This document shows positions 43,572 through 52,183 of a stretch of DNA of 64,000 bases, piece by piece. Numbering within the stretch: the first letter of the stretch is position 1; each line of letters starts with the position of its first letter. The notes under the pieces are model-generated. The model was not told the origin of the DNA and made no database searches. It saw only the letters and a program-made list of their open reading frames with translations. The translations under genes and the position numbers were made by a program. The stretch spans positions 6,374 through 70,373 of the forward strand of contig NZ_RQVA01000011.1 in assembly GCF_003992255.1 (NCBI RefSeq), in the 5' to 3' direction. Source of the DNA: F0422 sp003992255 (lineage in GTDB: Bacteria; Bacillota; Negativicutes; Veillonellales; Veillonellaceae).

Positions 43572-44327
43572 TTAACGATGATGATCTACTTCTTGGATAT
43601 TGGCATAGTTTCGATAGAGCTCATTTGGTAATTTTGTAGTAATAATGGATGCTTTATCGATCGTAGCAAATGTAACAGAAGAAATATGGTCAAATTTAGA
43701 AGGATCTGCCAATACATAGGCAGTACGACATTTTTGTATAGCTTTTTCTTTCACCGCTGCATCCAATGGATCTTCTGCTGTAAAACCAGAGCGGAAACTG
43801 ATGCCGTGGGTACTAAAAAATCCTTGTGTGAAATTATAGGATTCTAGTTGGTTGAGGGCCACACTTCCTACGATAGAAGAAGAAATGGGGTTGACCGTAC
43901 CCCCTAAAAGAATAACTTTCATATGGCGTGAAGCTAATAGTGTAGCATGGTGAATGCCATTTGTAACGAATGTAGCATGAGTATGCTGCAAGTAATGCAA
44001 TACCATTTCTGTAGTGCTGCCTGCGTCGATAAAGATAAAGCCTGTGGAGCTAATCAATTCAGAAGCAGCTAAGGCAATCGATTCTTTGGCATCTCGATAG
44101 GTAATGGATTTAGGAAGTGTATCTAACTCCATACTACTATGATCCGGGGTCAGACTCGTAGCCCCACCATGAACCTTTTGCAGCAACCCTTTGTTGTGTA
44201 GGTGAGCCAAATCTCTTCGAATAGTAGGGGCAGAAGAAGACAAAGCTTGCACTAACTCATGTACTGTAACAACTCGATTTTGCTTGATGCGACGTAGAAT
44301 AGCGGCATAACGTTCTTCAGGAAGCAT
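43572..44327 (-). CDS. DeoR-family transcriptional regulator
   Basis: A 251-residue regulator. The N-terminal helix-turn-helix (MLPEERYAAILRRIKQNRVV, VHELVQALSSSAPTIRRDLA, KVHGGA) is followed by the sugar-phosphate-sensing DeoR C-domain (FIDAGSTTEMVLHYL, VTNGI, VILLGGTVNP, and a final DPSKF). It normally represses carbohydrate or nucleoside genes, but none is adjacent. It is transcribed away from dapF and convergent with nothing. GGAGGTGA lies 7 nt before the ATG. Confidence 0.9.
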   Translation of the reverse strand: MLPEERYAAILRRIKQNRVVTVHELVQALSSSAPTIRRDLAHLHNKGLLQKVHGGATSLTPDHSSMELDTLPKSITYRDAKESIALAASELISSTGFIFIDAGSTTEMVLHYLQHTHATFVTNGIHHATLLASRHMKVILLGGTVNPISSSIVGSVALNQLESYNFTQGFFSTHGISFRSGFTAEDPLDAAVKEKAIQKCRTAYVLADPSKFDHISSVTFATIDKASIITTKLPNELYRNYANIQEVDHHR

Positions 44328-44554
44328 AGTAAAATCACCTCCAATGTATGATTAACCTAGTACTACGATAGGGAAATATAACGCATTGCGTCTATTCATT
44401 TTCCTATATTCATGGTAATATAAATGGCAAATAAATTATAGTAGGCTATGGTGGATTTCATCAAAATGTATAAAAGTAAAGGCCATATTTTGCGATAAAT
44501 TAATAATCCGCTCTGTGCGGATAGGAATTGTATAATACAGATAAGGAGATACGT

Positions 44555-45394
44555 ATGAAATTAACAAAAATGCACGGTTTAGGAAATGATTTTATTGTGT
44601 TTTTTGATGATGGTACTACCACATTAGATGTGACAACGATGGCCCGACGATTGTGTGATCGCCATACCGGCATCGGAGCCGATGGATTGGTAATTGTTAT
44701 GCCATCCGAAGTAGCCGATGTAAAAATGCGTATCATCAATTCCGATGGCAGTGAAGCAGAAATGTGCGGGAATGGCATTCGATGCTTTGCAAAATATGCC
44801 TATGATCGCAAAATTATCGGACAAGAGACATTCACTGTAGAAACATTGGCAGGGATTATGGAGCCCACAATTATTGCAGAGCAAGGTGTGGCACAATTAG
44901 TGAAAGTAAAAATGGGCCAACCTACATTTAAGGCTAGCCACATTCCTATGAATGTTGAATCTGAAAAAGTATTATCACATACGATTGATGTAGAGGGTGT
45001 GTCTTATGAGGTGAGCTCTGTCCTACTAGGTGTGCCGCATACCGAAGTGTTTGTGGACGATGTGACAGCAGTACCTCTTACAGTATTGGGACCAAAGATT
45101 GAAAAGCACCCATTATTTCCAAAAGGTACCAATGTAAATTTTGTGCAAGTTGTGAATGATAGGACAGTAAAAGTCCGTACTTGGGAACGTGGAGCAGGAG
45201 CTACGCTCGCTTGTGGTACAGGCTCTTGCGCCAGCGCTGTCATGGCCCATGAGAAGGGATTCACTGGACGGTCTGTAGATGTAGAATTGTACTTGGGCAC
45301 ATTGCGCATCGATTATGAAGCAGATGGCACGGTATATATGACTGGGCCTGCTACAGAAGTGTTTAGCCTGGAGTTGGAGGATGTAACTTGCTAG
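44555..45394 (+). CDS. dapF: Diaminopimelate epimerase
   Basis: A 279-residue DapF that converts LL- to meso-diaminopimelate for peptidoglycan and lysine. The two catalytic cysteines are in AEMCGNGIRCFAKYAYD and LACGTGSCASAVMA, and it starts MKLTKMHGLGNDF. AAGGAG is 7 nt before ATG 44555. A TATAAT lies at 44531-44536. No lysine riboswitch is seen in the upstream gap. Confidence 0.95.
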   Translation: MKLTKMHGLGNDFIVFFDDGTTTLDVTTMARRLCDRHTGIGADGLVIVMPSEVADVKMRIINSDGSEAEMCGNGIRCFAKYAYDRKIIGQETFTVETLAGIMEPTIIAEQGVAQLVKVKMGQPTFKASHIPMNVESEKVLSHTIDVEGVSYEVSSVLLGVPHTEVFVDDVTAVPLTVLGPKIEKHPLFPKGTNVNFVQVVNDRTVKVRTWERGAGATLACGTGSCASAVMAHEKGFTGRSVDVELYLGTLRIDYEADGTVYMTGPATEVFSLELEDVTC

Positions 45395-45423
45395 ATAGGT
45401 GCTAGCATGTACGTATATAAAAG

Positions 45424-45466
45424 AAAAGAGGAAAGTTGATCAAGCTGTGTCAACTTTCCTCTTTTT
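45424..45466. terminator. Bidirectional terminator between dapF and the SLH gene
   Basis: A perfect 16-bp stem (45424-45439 with 45450-45465; AAAAGAGGAAAGTTGA) is followed by TTTTT. It is nearly the same sequence as the terminator at 37031. Confidence 0.9.
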
Positions 45467-45576
45467 GTGTGAGTTATCATACTATTATAAATCTAATAGT
45501 ATAGTGCGGTTTTACATCAGATACGCTTGGCTGTATTAGTTCAGTTTCCATAGAATCGTGTCAATGAATCCATACC

Positions 45577-46749
45577 TTATGAATTAGTTTTTAACTGAAT
45601 TTTCTTGCCAAATTTTTTAGTGAAGGCCGTAAGGGTAGCTGGTTTTACGGTATCTACTGTTACGATAAGACCATCTACATTTGGGGTTGGTGTCACGCCT
45701 AGGATGGTACCACTTGGCTCTAATTGACGATATAAAAAGGCAGCATCAGTTTGTAATGTATCAAAGTCACCTAAGCTATAGGAGCCAGTGGTGATAATAT
45801 GATTGTCCAAGAAGTGTTTATCTTGGATGTAAGCTGTTTCTGCAGTAATGGCTTTTACATCGTTAGGGGATGTAAAGGAAATGACTAGATTTCCATCACG
45901 CCAGAACATAGCTCCGCGATTGTGGAAGTCATAGGATTCGCCAAATGTTTTTTTGATAAGGTTACGAGCGGTTTCTTCCATTTGTTGTTGGGAGATGGTG
46001 GCTTGTAATGTCTCAGCTGCTTTTGAATAGAGCATACGATATGTAATTTCCGCAGCTTCACTGCGAGTAACATATTTCTCTGGATTAAACAGCCCGGTGT
46101 TACTGTAGTTGATAAATCCAAATAAGGCTAATTCACGGACCGAAGATTGGGCCCAAGGAGCGATAAACTTTTGGTCGCTAAAATGAATGTTGTCGAGGGC
46201 TGTAGGATCTTCGGTTCTATATCCTTGGTAGTGTAGATATTTGTCGGCTACTACAGCAAATTCTTGGCGGGACATATATTGCTCAGGGCGATATGTTTTG
46301 TCCCCGTAGCCACTGATGATATTAGCTCTAGCTACACTTTCAATAGCGAGAGAAGACCAGCGATCGGATGTGATATCAGTGAAAGAACTAGCCAACATAA
46401 TAGATGGTGGCTCACCGATCATTTTACTAAATAAAGAAGCAGCTTCTTCGCGAGAAAGTGGATCATTCGGTTTGAATGTTCCATTTTTGTATCCACTCAT
46501 AAATCCTTCTTTAGTCATCTTTGTAATGGAATTATAGGCCCAAAATTGAGGGGTTACATCTGTAAAACGATACTTTTGAATGCGTTCAAAGGTTTGTAGG
46601 CTATTTGGTTGCGAATAGGTAAATGTTGTTGGCCCATTCACAGATACTTGCGTAGAAGGAGTTGTCGTGAATACAGGAGACGCTTCCTTAGCCTGCAATA
46701 GGAATGTTGGAATTAATGTGAGTACTAAAGCTGTATATATACGTTTCAT
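45577..46749 (-). CDS. Secreted protein with three SLH repeats
   Basis: A 390-residue protein with a signal peptide (MKRIYTALVLTLIPTFLLQA). Three S-layer homology repeats follow at about 60-115 (RFTDVTPQFWAYNSITKMTK), 120-170 (SFTDITSDRWSSLAIESVAR) and 190-245 (HFSDQKFIAPWAQSSVRELA). A C-terminal region of about 140 residues is of unknown fold. In Negativicutes SLH domains anchor proteins to polyamine-modified peptidoglycan, so this is probably periplasmic. AGGAGG lies 7 nt before ATG 46749. It has no C-terminal barrel and is thus not OmpM. Confidence 0.87.
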   Translation of the reverse strand: MKRIYTALVLTLIPTFLLQAKEASPVFTTTPSTQVSVNGPTTFTYSQPNSLQTFERIQKYRFTDVTPQFWAYNSITKMTKEGFMSGYKNGTFKPNDPLSREEAASLFSKMIGEPPSIMLASSFTDITSDRWSSLAIESVARANIISGYGDKTYRPEQYMSRQEFAVVADKYLHYQGYRTEDPTALDNIHFSDQKFIAPWAQSSVRELALFGFINYSNTGLFNPEKYVTRSEAAEITYRMLYSKAAETLQATISQQQMEETARNLIKKTFGESYDFHNRGAMFWRDGNLVISFTSPNDVKAITAETAYIQDKHFLDNHIITTGSYSLGDFDTLQTDAAFLYRQLEPSGTILGVTPTPNVDGLIVTVDTVKPATLTAFTKKFGKKIQLKTNS

Positions 46750-47108
46750 CAAATACCTCCTGACTATTGGAATCTACTTATGAATTTCTTATGTTTATCA
46801 TACCATATTTAAAAGAATGCTACTATGCAAAAAGAGTGACAAATGTCAATGTATAGGGGTTCATAGGAGATGAATTATATAGGAATAGTTATCTCTATCA
46901 TGAGTTTTGGTTATAAACCTGTTTACAAGTAGGAATTAAAAAAATAAAAGACAGGTGTATTTTTAAAGTAGAAATTGAATGTATTAAAATACATAAAAAT
47001 AATATAAGCCTTGTTCTTATAAGGCTTGATAGAATGCGGATAGAGTGTGATTTTTGCTACAAAAATAGCTGATTGATAATGACTAGCAAAAAGGTATAAA
47101 AATGGCTT

Positions 47109-47125
47109 CTTGCTAATATTGCAAG
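47109..47125. promoter_or_regulatory. Inverted repeat next to the lut promoter
   Basis: CTTGC-TAATATT-GCAAG ends 5 bp before the -35 box of lutABC. It has the size and position of an operator. No lutR-type gene is in the window. Confidence 0.45.
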
Positions 47126-47129
47126 TCTT

Positions 47130-47158
47130 TTGTAATTACATAAAAATTACTATATAAT
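47130..47158 (+). promoter_or_regulatory. Promoter of lutABC
   Basis: TTGTAA (47130-47135), a 17-bp spacer and TATAAT (47153-47158) give a leader of about 110 nt. The rest of the 526-bp gap 46750-47275 holds only a short AAGCCTT/AAGGCTT hairpin at 47006-47027 and no gene that I can see. Confidence 0.78.
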
Positions 47159-47275
47159 AATATCATCGGAGACTATATAGGATGGAAGATTCTATTATAG
47201 GACATAGATGTTACGATTGCTGCATTTTGCCAATCAAGTGATAGTAGTTTACTTTAAAGTTGAGGATGTGAAGAA

Positions 47276-48013
47276 ATGAAAATTCATTTATTTCAACAAT
47301 GTTTGATTGATATGTTCTACCCTCATGTAGGCATGGCAGGTGTAAAGGTACTTGAAAACCTTGGCTGCGAATTAACAGTTCCTAAAAAACAAGTATGCTG
47401 TGGTCAGATGTTTGTTAACTCTGGTTACAATGATGCTGCCAAAGGGGCTATTAAGAACACAATTGAACAATTCGAGAATGCTGACTATGTGGTGAGCATG
47501 TCTGGTTCTTGTGCATTTGCGATTCGTGATGAATATCATCATATTTTAAAAGATGAACCAGAATGGTTAGCACGAGCTGAAAAATTGAGCTCTAAAATTT
47601 ATGAGTTCACGCAATTCATCGTTGACGTATTAGGTGTCACTGATGTGGGAGCGCGCTTTAATGATAAAGTGACATACCATAAATCTTGTCACGTAACACG
47701 CTTGATGGAAATCAAAGAACAACCTATGAAATTATTGGAAAATATTCAAGGGTTAGAATACTTACCATTGCATCGTGCAGAGCGTTGCTGTGGCTTTGGT
47801 GGTACTTTCACAGTGAAAAATCCTGAAATTTCAGCTGCTATGACAAAAGAAAAAGCATTGAATATTGCTGATTCTGGCGCTAACATTGTAGCAGGCTCTG
47901 ATATGGCTTGCTTGATGAATATTGAAGGTATGCTAGATCGACTTTACAAAGAAGGCGAAATTGATCGTCATATCCGTGTAATGCATATTGCGGAATTATT
48001 GAATAGTCGATAG
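47276..48013 (+). CDS. lutA: Lactate utilization protein A (Fe-S, CCG domains)
   Basis: A 245-residue LutA/YkgE. Two CCG-type cysteine-rich domains are seen: CLIDMFYP with VCCGQMFVNSG, and SCHVTR with ERCCGFGGTFTVKNPE. These bind Fe-S clusters in heterodisulfide-reductase-like electron transfer. With LutB and LutC it oxidises L-lactate to pyruvate. It is first in the operon, 11 nt before lutB. Confidence 0.94.
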   Translation: MKIHLFQQCLIDMFYPHVGMAGVKVLENLGCELTVPKKQVCCGQMFVNSGYNDAAKGAIKNTIEQFENADYVVSMSGSCAFAIRDEYHHILKDEPEWLARAEKLSSKIYEFTQFIVDVLGVTDVGARFNDKVTYHKSCHVTRLMEIKEQPMKLLENIQGLEYLPLHRAERCCGFGGTFTVKNPEISAAMTKEKALNIADSGANIVAGSDMACLMNIEGMLDRLYKEGEIDRHIRVMHIAELLNSR

Positions 48014-48024
48014 GAGGAGTCACC

Positions 48025-49470
48025 ATGAGTAATATTGTGTACGATAAACGTCCGTTTAAGACACGCGTTAATGATGTGCTTGCTAATGACTTCAAAGTAA
48101 AAGCCATTCAAACAGCACAGGATGTATTCTATGAAAAACGTAAAGCTGTAGTCGATCAAGTAGCAGAATGGGAAGACTTCCGCAATGAATCTGCTGATTT
48201 GCGCGACCATGTATTGGCGAACTTAGATTACTATTTAAATCAATTTGCTGAAAATGCTGAAAAAGCTGGTGCACATGTGCACTTTGCAGCTGATGATAAA
48301 GAAGCAACAGCAATTTGCATGGAAGTACTTCGTGCAAAAGAAGCAAAAATGGTTGTTAAATCTAAAACAATGGTATCTGAAGAAATCGGATTGAACCATG
48401 AATTAATTAAAGCGGGTATCGAAGTTAACGAAACTGACTTGGCGGAATTTATTCTTCAAACAGCAGACTTTGACCCTCCATCTCATATCGTAGTGCCAGC
48501 ATTGCATTTCGAACGTAATCGTATTCGTGATACATTTGCGAAAAAATTAGGCTACCAAGGTACTGAAAATCCAGAAGAAATGACACGTTTCGTACGTAAA
48601 TATATCCGTGATCGTTTCTTGCGCGCTGATGTAGGATTCACTGGATGTAACTTTGGTGTTGCTGAAACAGGTACTATTACTATCGTATCCAACGAAGGTA
48701 ATGGTCGTATGGCGAGCTCCATGCCTAAAACACAAATCGCGTTGATGGGTATGGAACGTTTGGTGCCAGACTTTGCCTCTTTGGATGTTATGATGGAAAT
48801 GTTGATTCGTTCCTCTGTAGGCGCTAAAATTTCTAACTACTTCTCCATGATTACAGGTCCTGCTCGTGAAGGTGAAGCTGACGGTCCAGAGGAATTACAT
48901 ATCATCATCATTGATAACCGCCGTTCTGGTATTTTAGGTGGCGATTTCGAAGAAATGTTACGTTGTATCCGTTGCGGTGCATGTATGAATATTTGCCCTG
49001 TATATCGTCATATTACAGGTCATGGTTATGGCTCTATCTATCCAGGACCAATGGGTGCTGTATTAACTCCACTATTGGTTGGTTATGAAGAAGCTGGCGA
49101 TCTTCCTTACGCATCCACATTGTGCGGCGAATGTTGGGAACACTGCCCAGTTAAGATTCCATTGCATGAACTATTATTGAAACATCGTCAAGTGATTGCA
49201 GATAAATTGAAAATGCGTCCAGCTATTGAACGTAGCATCTTCCACACAGTGGCAACAGTATTCTCAAACTCCTTCTTGTTCGATATGGGTACCAAAATGG
49301 GTGCCATCGGCATGAAGCTAATGAGTAAAAATGGTCATATGGCAGATTGGACAAAAGTATTACCAGTAGTTGGTGGCTGGGTGAAAGCTAAAGACATGGG
49401 CGTACTCAAAATGAGTAAATTCCGTGATGAATATGCGAAACACGTAGCACAAAAGGGAAAGGAGAAATAA
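48025..49470 (+). CDS. lutB: Lactate utilization protein B (ferredoxin-type Fe-S)
   Basis: A 481-residue LutB. An N-terminal LUD-type domain of about 300 residues is followed by two 4Fe-4S motifs, CIRCGACMNICPVY and CGECWEHCPVKIP, near residues 313-385. A C-terminal DUF3390-like region follows. It passes electrons from lactate oxidation. TAGGAGG lies upstream of the ATG. Confidence 0.94.
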   Translation: MSNIVYDKRPFKTRVNDVLANDFKVKAIQTAQDVFYEKRKAVVDQVAEWEDFRNESADLRDHVLANLDYYLNQFAENAEKAGAHVHFAADDKEATAICMEVLRAKEAKMVVKSKTMVSEEIGLNHELIKAGIEVNETDLAEFILQTADFDPPSHIVVPALHFERNRIRDTFAKKLGYQGTENPEEMTRFVRKYIRDRFLRADVGFTGCNFGVAETGTITIVSNEGNGRMASSMPKTQIALMGMERLVPDFASLDVMMEMLIRSSVGAKISNYFSMITGPAREGEADGPEELHIIIIDNRRSGILGGDFEEMLRCIRCGACMNICPVYRHITGHGYGSIYPGPMGAVLTPLLVGYEEAGDLPYASTLCGECWEHCPVKIPLHELLLKHRQVIADKLKMRPAIERSIFHTVATVFSNSFLFDMGTKMGAIGMKLMSKNGHMADWTKVLPVVGGWVKAKDMGVLKMSKFRDEYAKHVAQKGKEK

Positions 49471-49471
49471 A

Positions 49472-50182
49472 ATGGATCAAGCAAAAAAACAAGCCTTTTT
49501 AGGTCGCCTATCTCGTGCGTTAGGCCGTGACTCAATTCCTACATCTGTAACACCTTTTGATTTTTCAAAAGGACCTCAAGAAACGATGTATTCTGATCTT
49601 AGCCATGAACAAGTAGTAGAGATGTTCAAAACCGAAGCAGAACGCTTAGGTACTAAACTTATCGAAGTGGAGGCTTCTCAATTAAGCCAAGCTTTGGTGG
49701 ACGAAATTGTAGCTCGTGGTGGCGGTAGTGTTGTGTACCCTAAATCTGCAGAAGTAGAAACATATGGTTTAGAAGCAGCATTCCAACAATTGAGTGAAGA
49801 CCAAGCTACATTCTATCAATGGGATGCTACAAAAGGTCGCGAAGCGAATATCAATGTAGCGAAAGATTCTAACATTGGTATTACATTCCCAATCTTGGGT
49901 ATTGCGGAAACAGCAACAGTAATCCAACCAAGTACAGAAGAATCTGGTCGTTCCCTAGGGTTATTGCCATTGACTCATATTTCTGTGTTACGTACTGAAA
50001 ATATTCATCCACGTATGACACAAACGATGGCAGAATTAGCAAAGATCTATCGTAATGATCCAGCTAAGTTCCCTACGAATGTGGTTCACATTTCTGGCCC
50101 ATCCAATACAGCTGATATCGAATTAGTTCGTGTCGTTGGTGTACATGGTCCTATCAATGTAACATTCATCTTGGTAAAATAA
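49472..50182 (+). CDS. lutC: Lactate utilization protein C
   Basis: A 236-residue LUD (DUF162) protein. The conserved blocks are GITFPILGIAETATVIQPST, GRSLGLLPLTHISVL and HISGPSNTADIELVRVVGVHG. It starts 1 nt after the lutB stop. A terminator at 50195 closes the operon. No lutP-type lactate permease is next to it. Confidence 0.94.
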   Translation: MDQAKKQAFLGRLSRALGRDSIPTSVTPFDFSKGPQETMYSDLSHEQVVEMFKTEAERLGTKLIEVEASQLSQALVDEIVARGGGSVVYPKSAEVETYGLEAAFQQLSEDQATFYQWDATKGREANINVAKDSNIGITFPILGIAETATVIQPSTEESGRSLGLLPLTHISVLRTENIHPRMTQTMAELAKIYRNDPAKFPTNVVHISGPSNTADIELVRVVGVHGPINVTFILVK

Positions 50183-50194
50183 GCTAATTTTATT

Positions 50195-50228
50195 AAACGC
50201 GGTTTGCTTTTGCAAATCGCGTTTTTTG
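50195..50228 (+). terminator. Terminator of lutABC
   Basis: A 13-bp stem with one G-U pair (AAACGCGGTTTGC with GCAAATCGCGTTT; 50195-50224) is followed by TTTT. Confidence 0.92.
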
Positions 50229-50295
50229 TCGCTTATTATAAGATAGATGAGTATTAGGAAACGAGAGAAAGCCTCGAGTATGCTATAAAGCACTA

Positions 50296-50323
50296 TTGAT
50301 TGACTCTTGAAATGGTGTATACT
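50296..50323 (+). promoter_or_regulatory. Promoter of the YwlG-family gene
   Basis: TTGATT (50296-50301), a 16-bp spacer and TATACT (50318-50323) lie 20 bp before the small upstream ORF at 50343. Confidence 0.65.
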
Positions 50324-50342
50324 AATAGTTAAGGAGGGTCAC

Positions 50343-50396
50343 GTGAAGGTGTTATACGTTGACCATTATGATGATAGAAAGGAGTGCTTGTTATGA
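50343..50396 (+). CDS. 17-codon upstream ORF coupled to the YwlG-family gene
   Basis: GTG start with a strong AAGGAGG (50331-50337) 5 nt upstream. The peptide is MKVLYVDHYDDRKECLL. Its TGA (50394-50396) overlaps the ATG of the next gene in ATGA. The position, good ribosome-binding site and overlap suggest translation and a regulatory leader-peptide role. Its own function is unknown. Confidence 0.55.
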   Translation: MKVLYVDHYDDRKECLL

Positions 50397-50944
50397 AAGA
50401 ATCTGTATACGAACAAATGAAATCTGCGTTGCAAGAATTAGCGGTTGCAGCTAAGTTAGGACAAGGTAAGTTGCTTGTGATTGGATGTTCTACTAGTGAA
50501 GTACGAGGTGGTCATATTGGCAAGGATTCTTCTTTGGATGTGGCAGCGGAATTATTCAAGGCTCTTTCAGAAGTACAAAGAGACTATGGATTTGATGTGG
50601 CTATCCAATGTTGTGAGCATTTAAATCGGGCCTTATTGATGGAACGTGCTGCAGCGGAAGTCAGAGGATATGAAGAAGTGAATGTAGTGCCTGTACAACA
50701 TGCAGGGGGCTCCATGGCGACTACGGCCTATGAGAAGTGGTCTGACCCTGTGGCGGTAGAATGTGTGCGAGCTGATGCAGGTATCGACATTGGAGATACG
50801 TTCATCGGTATGCATTTAAAACATGTAGTAGTTCCCGTACGATTAGCCGTGAAAGAAATTGGAGCGGCCCATGTGACAGCAGCTCGTGTACGACCTAAAT
50901 TTGTAGGGGGCGACCGAGCTCATTATAATGAGGCGTTAAAGTAA
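50393..50944 (+). CDS. YwlG/UPF0340 family protein (TIGR01440 type)
   Basis: A 183-residue protein (MKESVYEQMKSALQELAVAA...). Family blocks are GCSTSEVRGGHIGKDSS, CCEHLNRALLMERAAAE, PVQHAGGSMATTAYEKW and DIGDTFIGMHLKHVVVPVR. The family has no settled function. ATG 50393 is preferred (AAAGGAG 8 nt upstream) over the in-frame GTG at 50384, which lies in that site. It is followed at 18 nt by the DUF3290 gene. Confidence 0.87.
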   Translation: MKESVYEQMKSALQELAVAAKLGQGKLLVIGCSTSEVRGGHIGKDSSLDVAAELFKALSEVQRDYGFDVAIQCCEHLNRALLMERAAAEVRGYEEVNVVPVQHAGGSMATTAYEKWSDPVAVECVRADAGIDIGDTFIGMHLKHVVVPVRLAVKEIGAAHVTAARVRPKFVGGDRAHYNEALK

Positions 50945-50962
50945 GAAAGTTGTGAGGTATCT

Positions 50963-51424
50963 GTGGAATTTTATACCTATGCCTATGTGGTGCAAAGAGG
51001 AGAATTTACATCTCTATTACAATACATTGTGACATCTATTTTGCTAGTGGCTTTACTAGTGGTAGGTGTGAAAGTGATGTACAATCGTTTCGATACGAAG
51101 TTTCGTGATTTAGGAATTATTATTGTACTAGGGCTAGTTTTTTTACTAGGCCTACAAGTCAATGACTATACGCGAGATGTAGATAATGCTGAAGAATCCA
51201 ACTATATGGTTCAGTTTCTGAATAATTTCAGTGAAACAGAGCATGTTAACAAAGAAAAAGTTCGTGTGAACTCCTTGCGTGTTCATGATCGTATGATTGT
51301 GAATATTGACGATAAGTTTTTTGAAGTTACTTTCACTATGAATAAGGATGGTTATGCACTGCGTCCGATTCATATGATGAATGCTAATCCAAAAGTGGTA
51401 GATGTGAAGAAGGACGAACGATAA
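50963..51424 (+). CDS. DUF3290-family membrane protein
   Basis: A 153-residue protein with two N-terminal transmembrane helices (about 18-40 and 49-66) and a C-terminal soluble domain (VRVNSLRVHDRMIVNIDDKF). The pattern fits DUF3290, which is usually encoded next to a DUF421 protein, as here with 1 nt between them. The GTG start has GAGG 8 nt upstream. The function is unknown; it may form a membrane complex with its neighbour. Confidence 0.82.
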   Translation: MEFYTYAYVVQRGEFTSLLQYIVTSILLVALLVVGVKVMYNRFDTKFRDLGIIIVLGLVFLLGLQVNDYTRDVDNAEESNYMVQFLNNFSETEHVNKEKVRVNSLRVHDRMIVNIDDKFFEVTFTMNKDGYALRPIHMMNANPKVVDVKKDER

Positions 51425-51425
51425 T

Positions 51426-52070
51426 ATGTTAACAGGTTATACATTAGTATTTATTAAGCTAACTCTTGGTATCTTGGCTCTCATTTTACAAATGAACTTG
51501 ATGGGCAAGGGCAATTTGGCGCCTAATTCTGCCTTGGATCAAGTGCAAAACTATGTACTTGGTGGTATTATTGGTGCCGTAATCTACAGTGAAAGCATCG
51601 GTATTTTGCAATTTTTCCTGGTGCTTATCGCTTGGACGATTGTAGTGATGGGATTGCGTTTTCTTAGTGCTCATGTGCGATGGATTAAGACTCTCATCGA
51701 TGGTCGACCTAGCATTGTGATTGATCGAGGAAAGATCCGAGTCGGGGAATGTTTGAAACGTGGCCTTCGGGGCAGTGATTTACAACTAAAACTTCGCAGC
51801 GCAGGGGTTACCCTTGTGAGTGATGTACGGCGTGCTGTATTAGAACAGAATGGACAATTGACAGTCGTTATGAACGGTGATGATTTGATTCGTTATCCTG
51901 TCATTGTGGATGGTGTAGTAGACCTAGATATTTTAGAACTAGTGGATAAAGATATGGCTTGGTTGGAAGAAGAAGTGGAAGACCAAGGGTATACAATTCG
52001 AGAAATTTACGTTGGTGAATACTCCAAAGGACATTTGATTTTGCATCCTTACAAAGGGCGCAGAGGGTAA
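51426..52070 (+). CDS. DUF421 (YetF/YcaP-like) membrane protein
   Basis: A 214-residue protein with three N-terminal transmembrane helices (about 5-22, 40-56, 60-78). The DUF421 signature follows: WIKTLIDGRPSIVIDRGKIR, then SDLQLKLRSAGVTLVSDVRR and VVMNGDDLIRYPVIVDG. It pairs with the DUF3290 gene. YetF-type proteins are linked to envelope or spore-membrane functions in Bacillus; the role here is unknown. Confidence 0.85.
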   Translation: MLTGYTLVFIKLTLGILALILQMNLMGKGNLAPNSALDQVQNYVLGGIIGAVIYSESIGILQFFLVLIAWTIVVMGLRFLSAHVRWIKTLIDGRPSIVIDRGKIRVGECLKRGLRGSDLQLKLRSAGVTLVSDVRRAVLEQNGQLTVVMNGDDLIRYPVIVDGVVDLDILELVDKDMAWLEEEVEDQGYTIREIYVGEYSKGHLILHPYKGRRG

Positions 52071-52075
52071 TACCA

Positions 52076-52104
52076 TTGTATTTTTGGATGGAATGGTGTA
52101 TACT
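52076..52104 (+). promoter_or_regulatory. Promoter of the putative antitoxin RNA
   Basis: TTGTAT (52076-52081), a 17-bp spacer and TATACT (52099-52104), with a predicted start near 52111. It begins 6 bp after the DUF421 stop. The only thing downstream on this strand before a terminator is about 70 bp of non-coding sequence. Confidence 0.75.
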
Positions 52105-52122
52105 TGGTGTAGAAAGATATAA

Positions 52123-52150
52123 GAAGTTAGAGCATTCTTTCATGAACTCA
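52123..52150 (+). repeat. Direct repeat pair, antitoxin-side copy
   Basis: GAAGTTAGAGC, 7 nt, CATGAACTCA. The second copy at 52281-52307 has the same order with 6 nt between the parts (11/11 and 9/10 identical). The convergent transcription makes these direct repeats into antisense complementarity. Confidence 0.85.
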
Positions 52151-52179
52151 AAAAAGGACGGCTGCCACCGTCCTTTTTT
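52151..52179. terminator. Shared bidirectional terminator of the toxin-antitoxin locus
   Basis: AAAAAGGACGG, CTGCCA, CCGTCCTTTTTT gives a T run in both directions. It ends the plus-strand RNA and the minus-strand toxin mRNA. Confidence 0.9.
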
Positions 52180-52183
52180 CTTT

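Larger units (their letters stand above)
52111..52180 (+). ncRNA. Putative antisense antitoxin RNA (RNAII-like)
   Basis: A transcript of about 70 nt is predicted from the promoter at 52076 and the terminator at 52151. It contains GAAGTTAGAGC (52123-52133) and CATGAACTCA (52141-52150). These are repeated as GAAGTTAGAGC (52281-52291) and CATAAACTCA (52298-52307) in the convergent toxin gene. The RNA is therefore complementary to the toxin start codon region. Size and layout match RNAII of the par_AD1 locus of Enterococcus. Confidence 0.7.
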
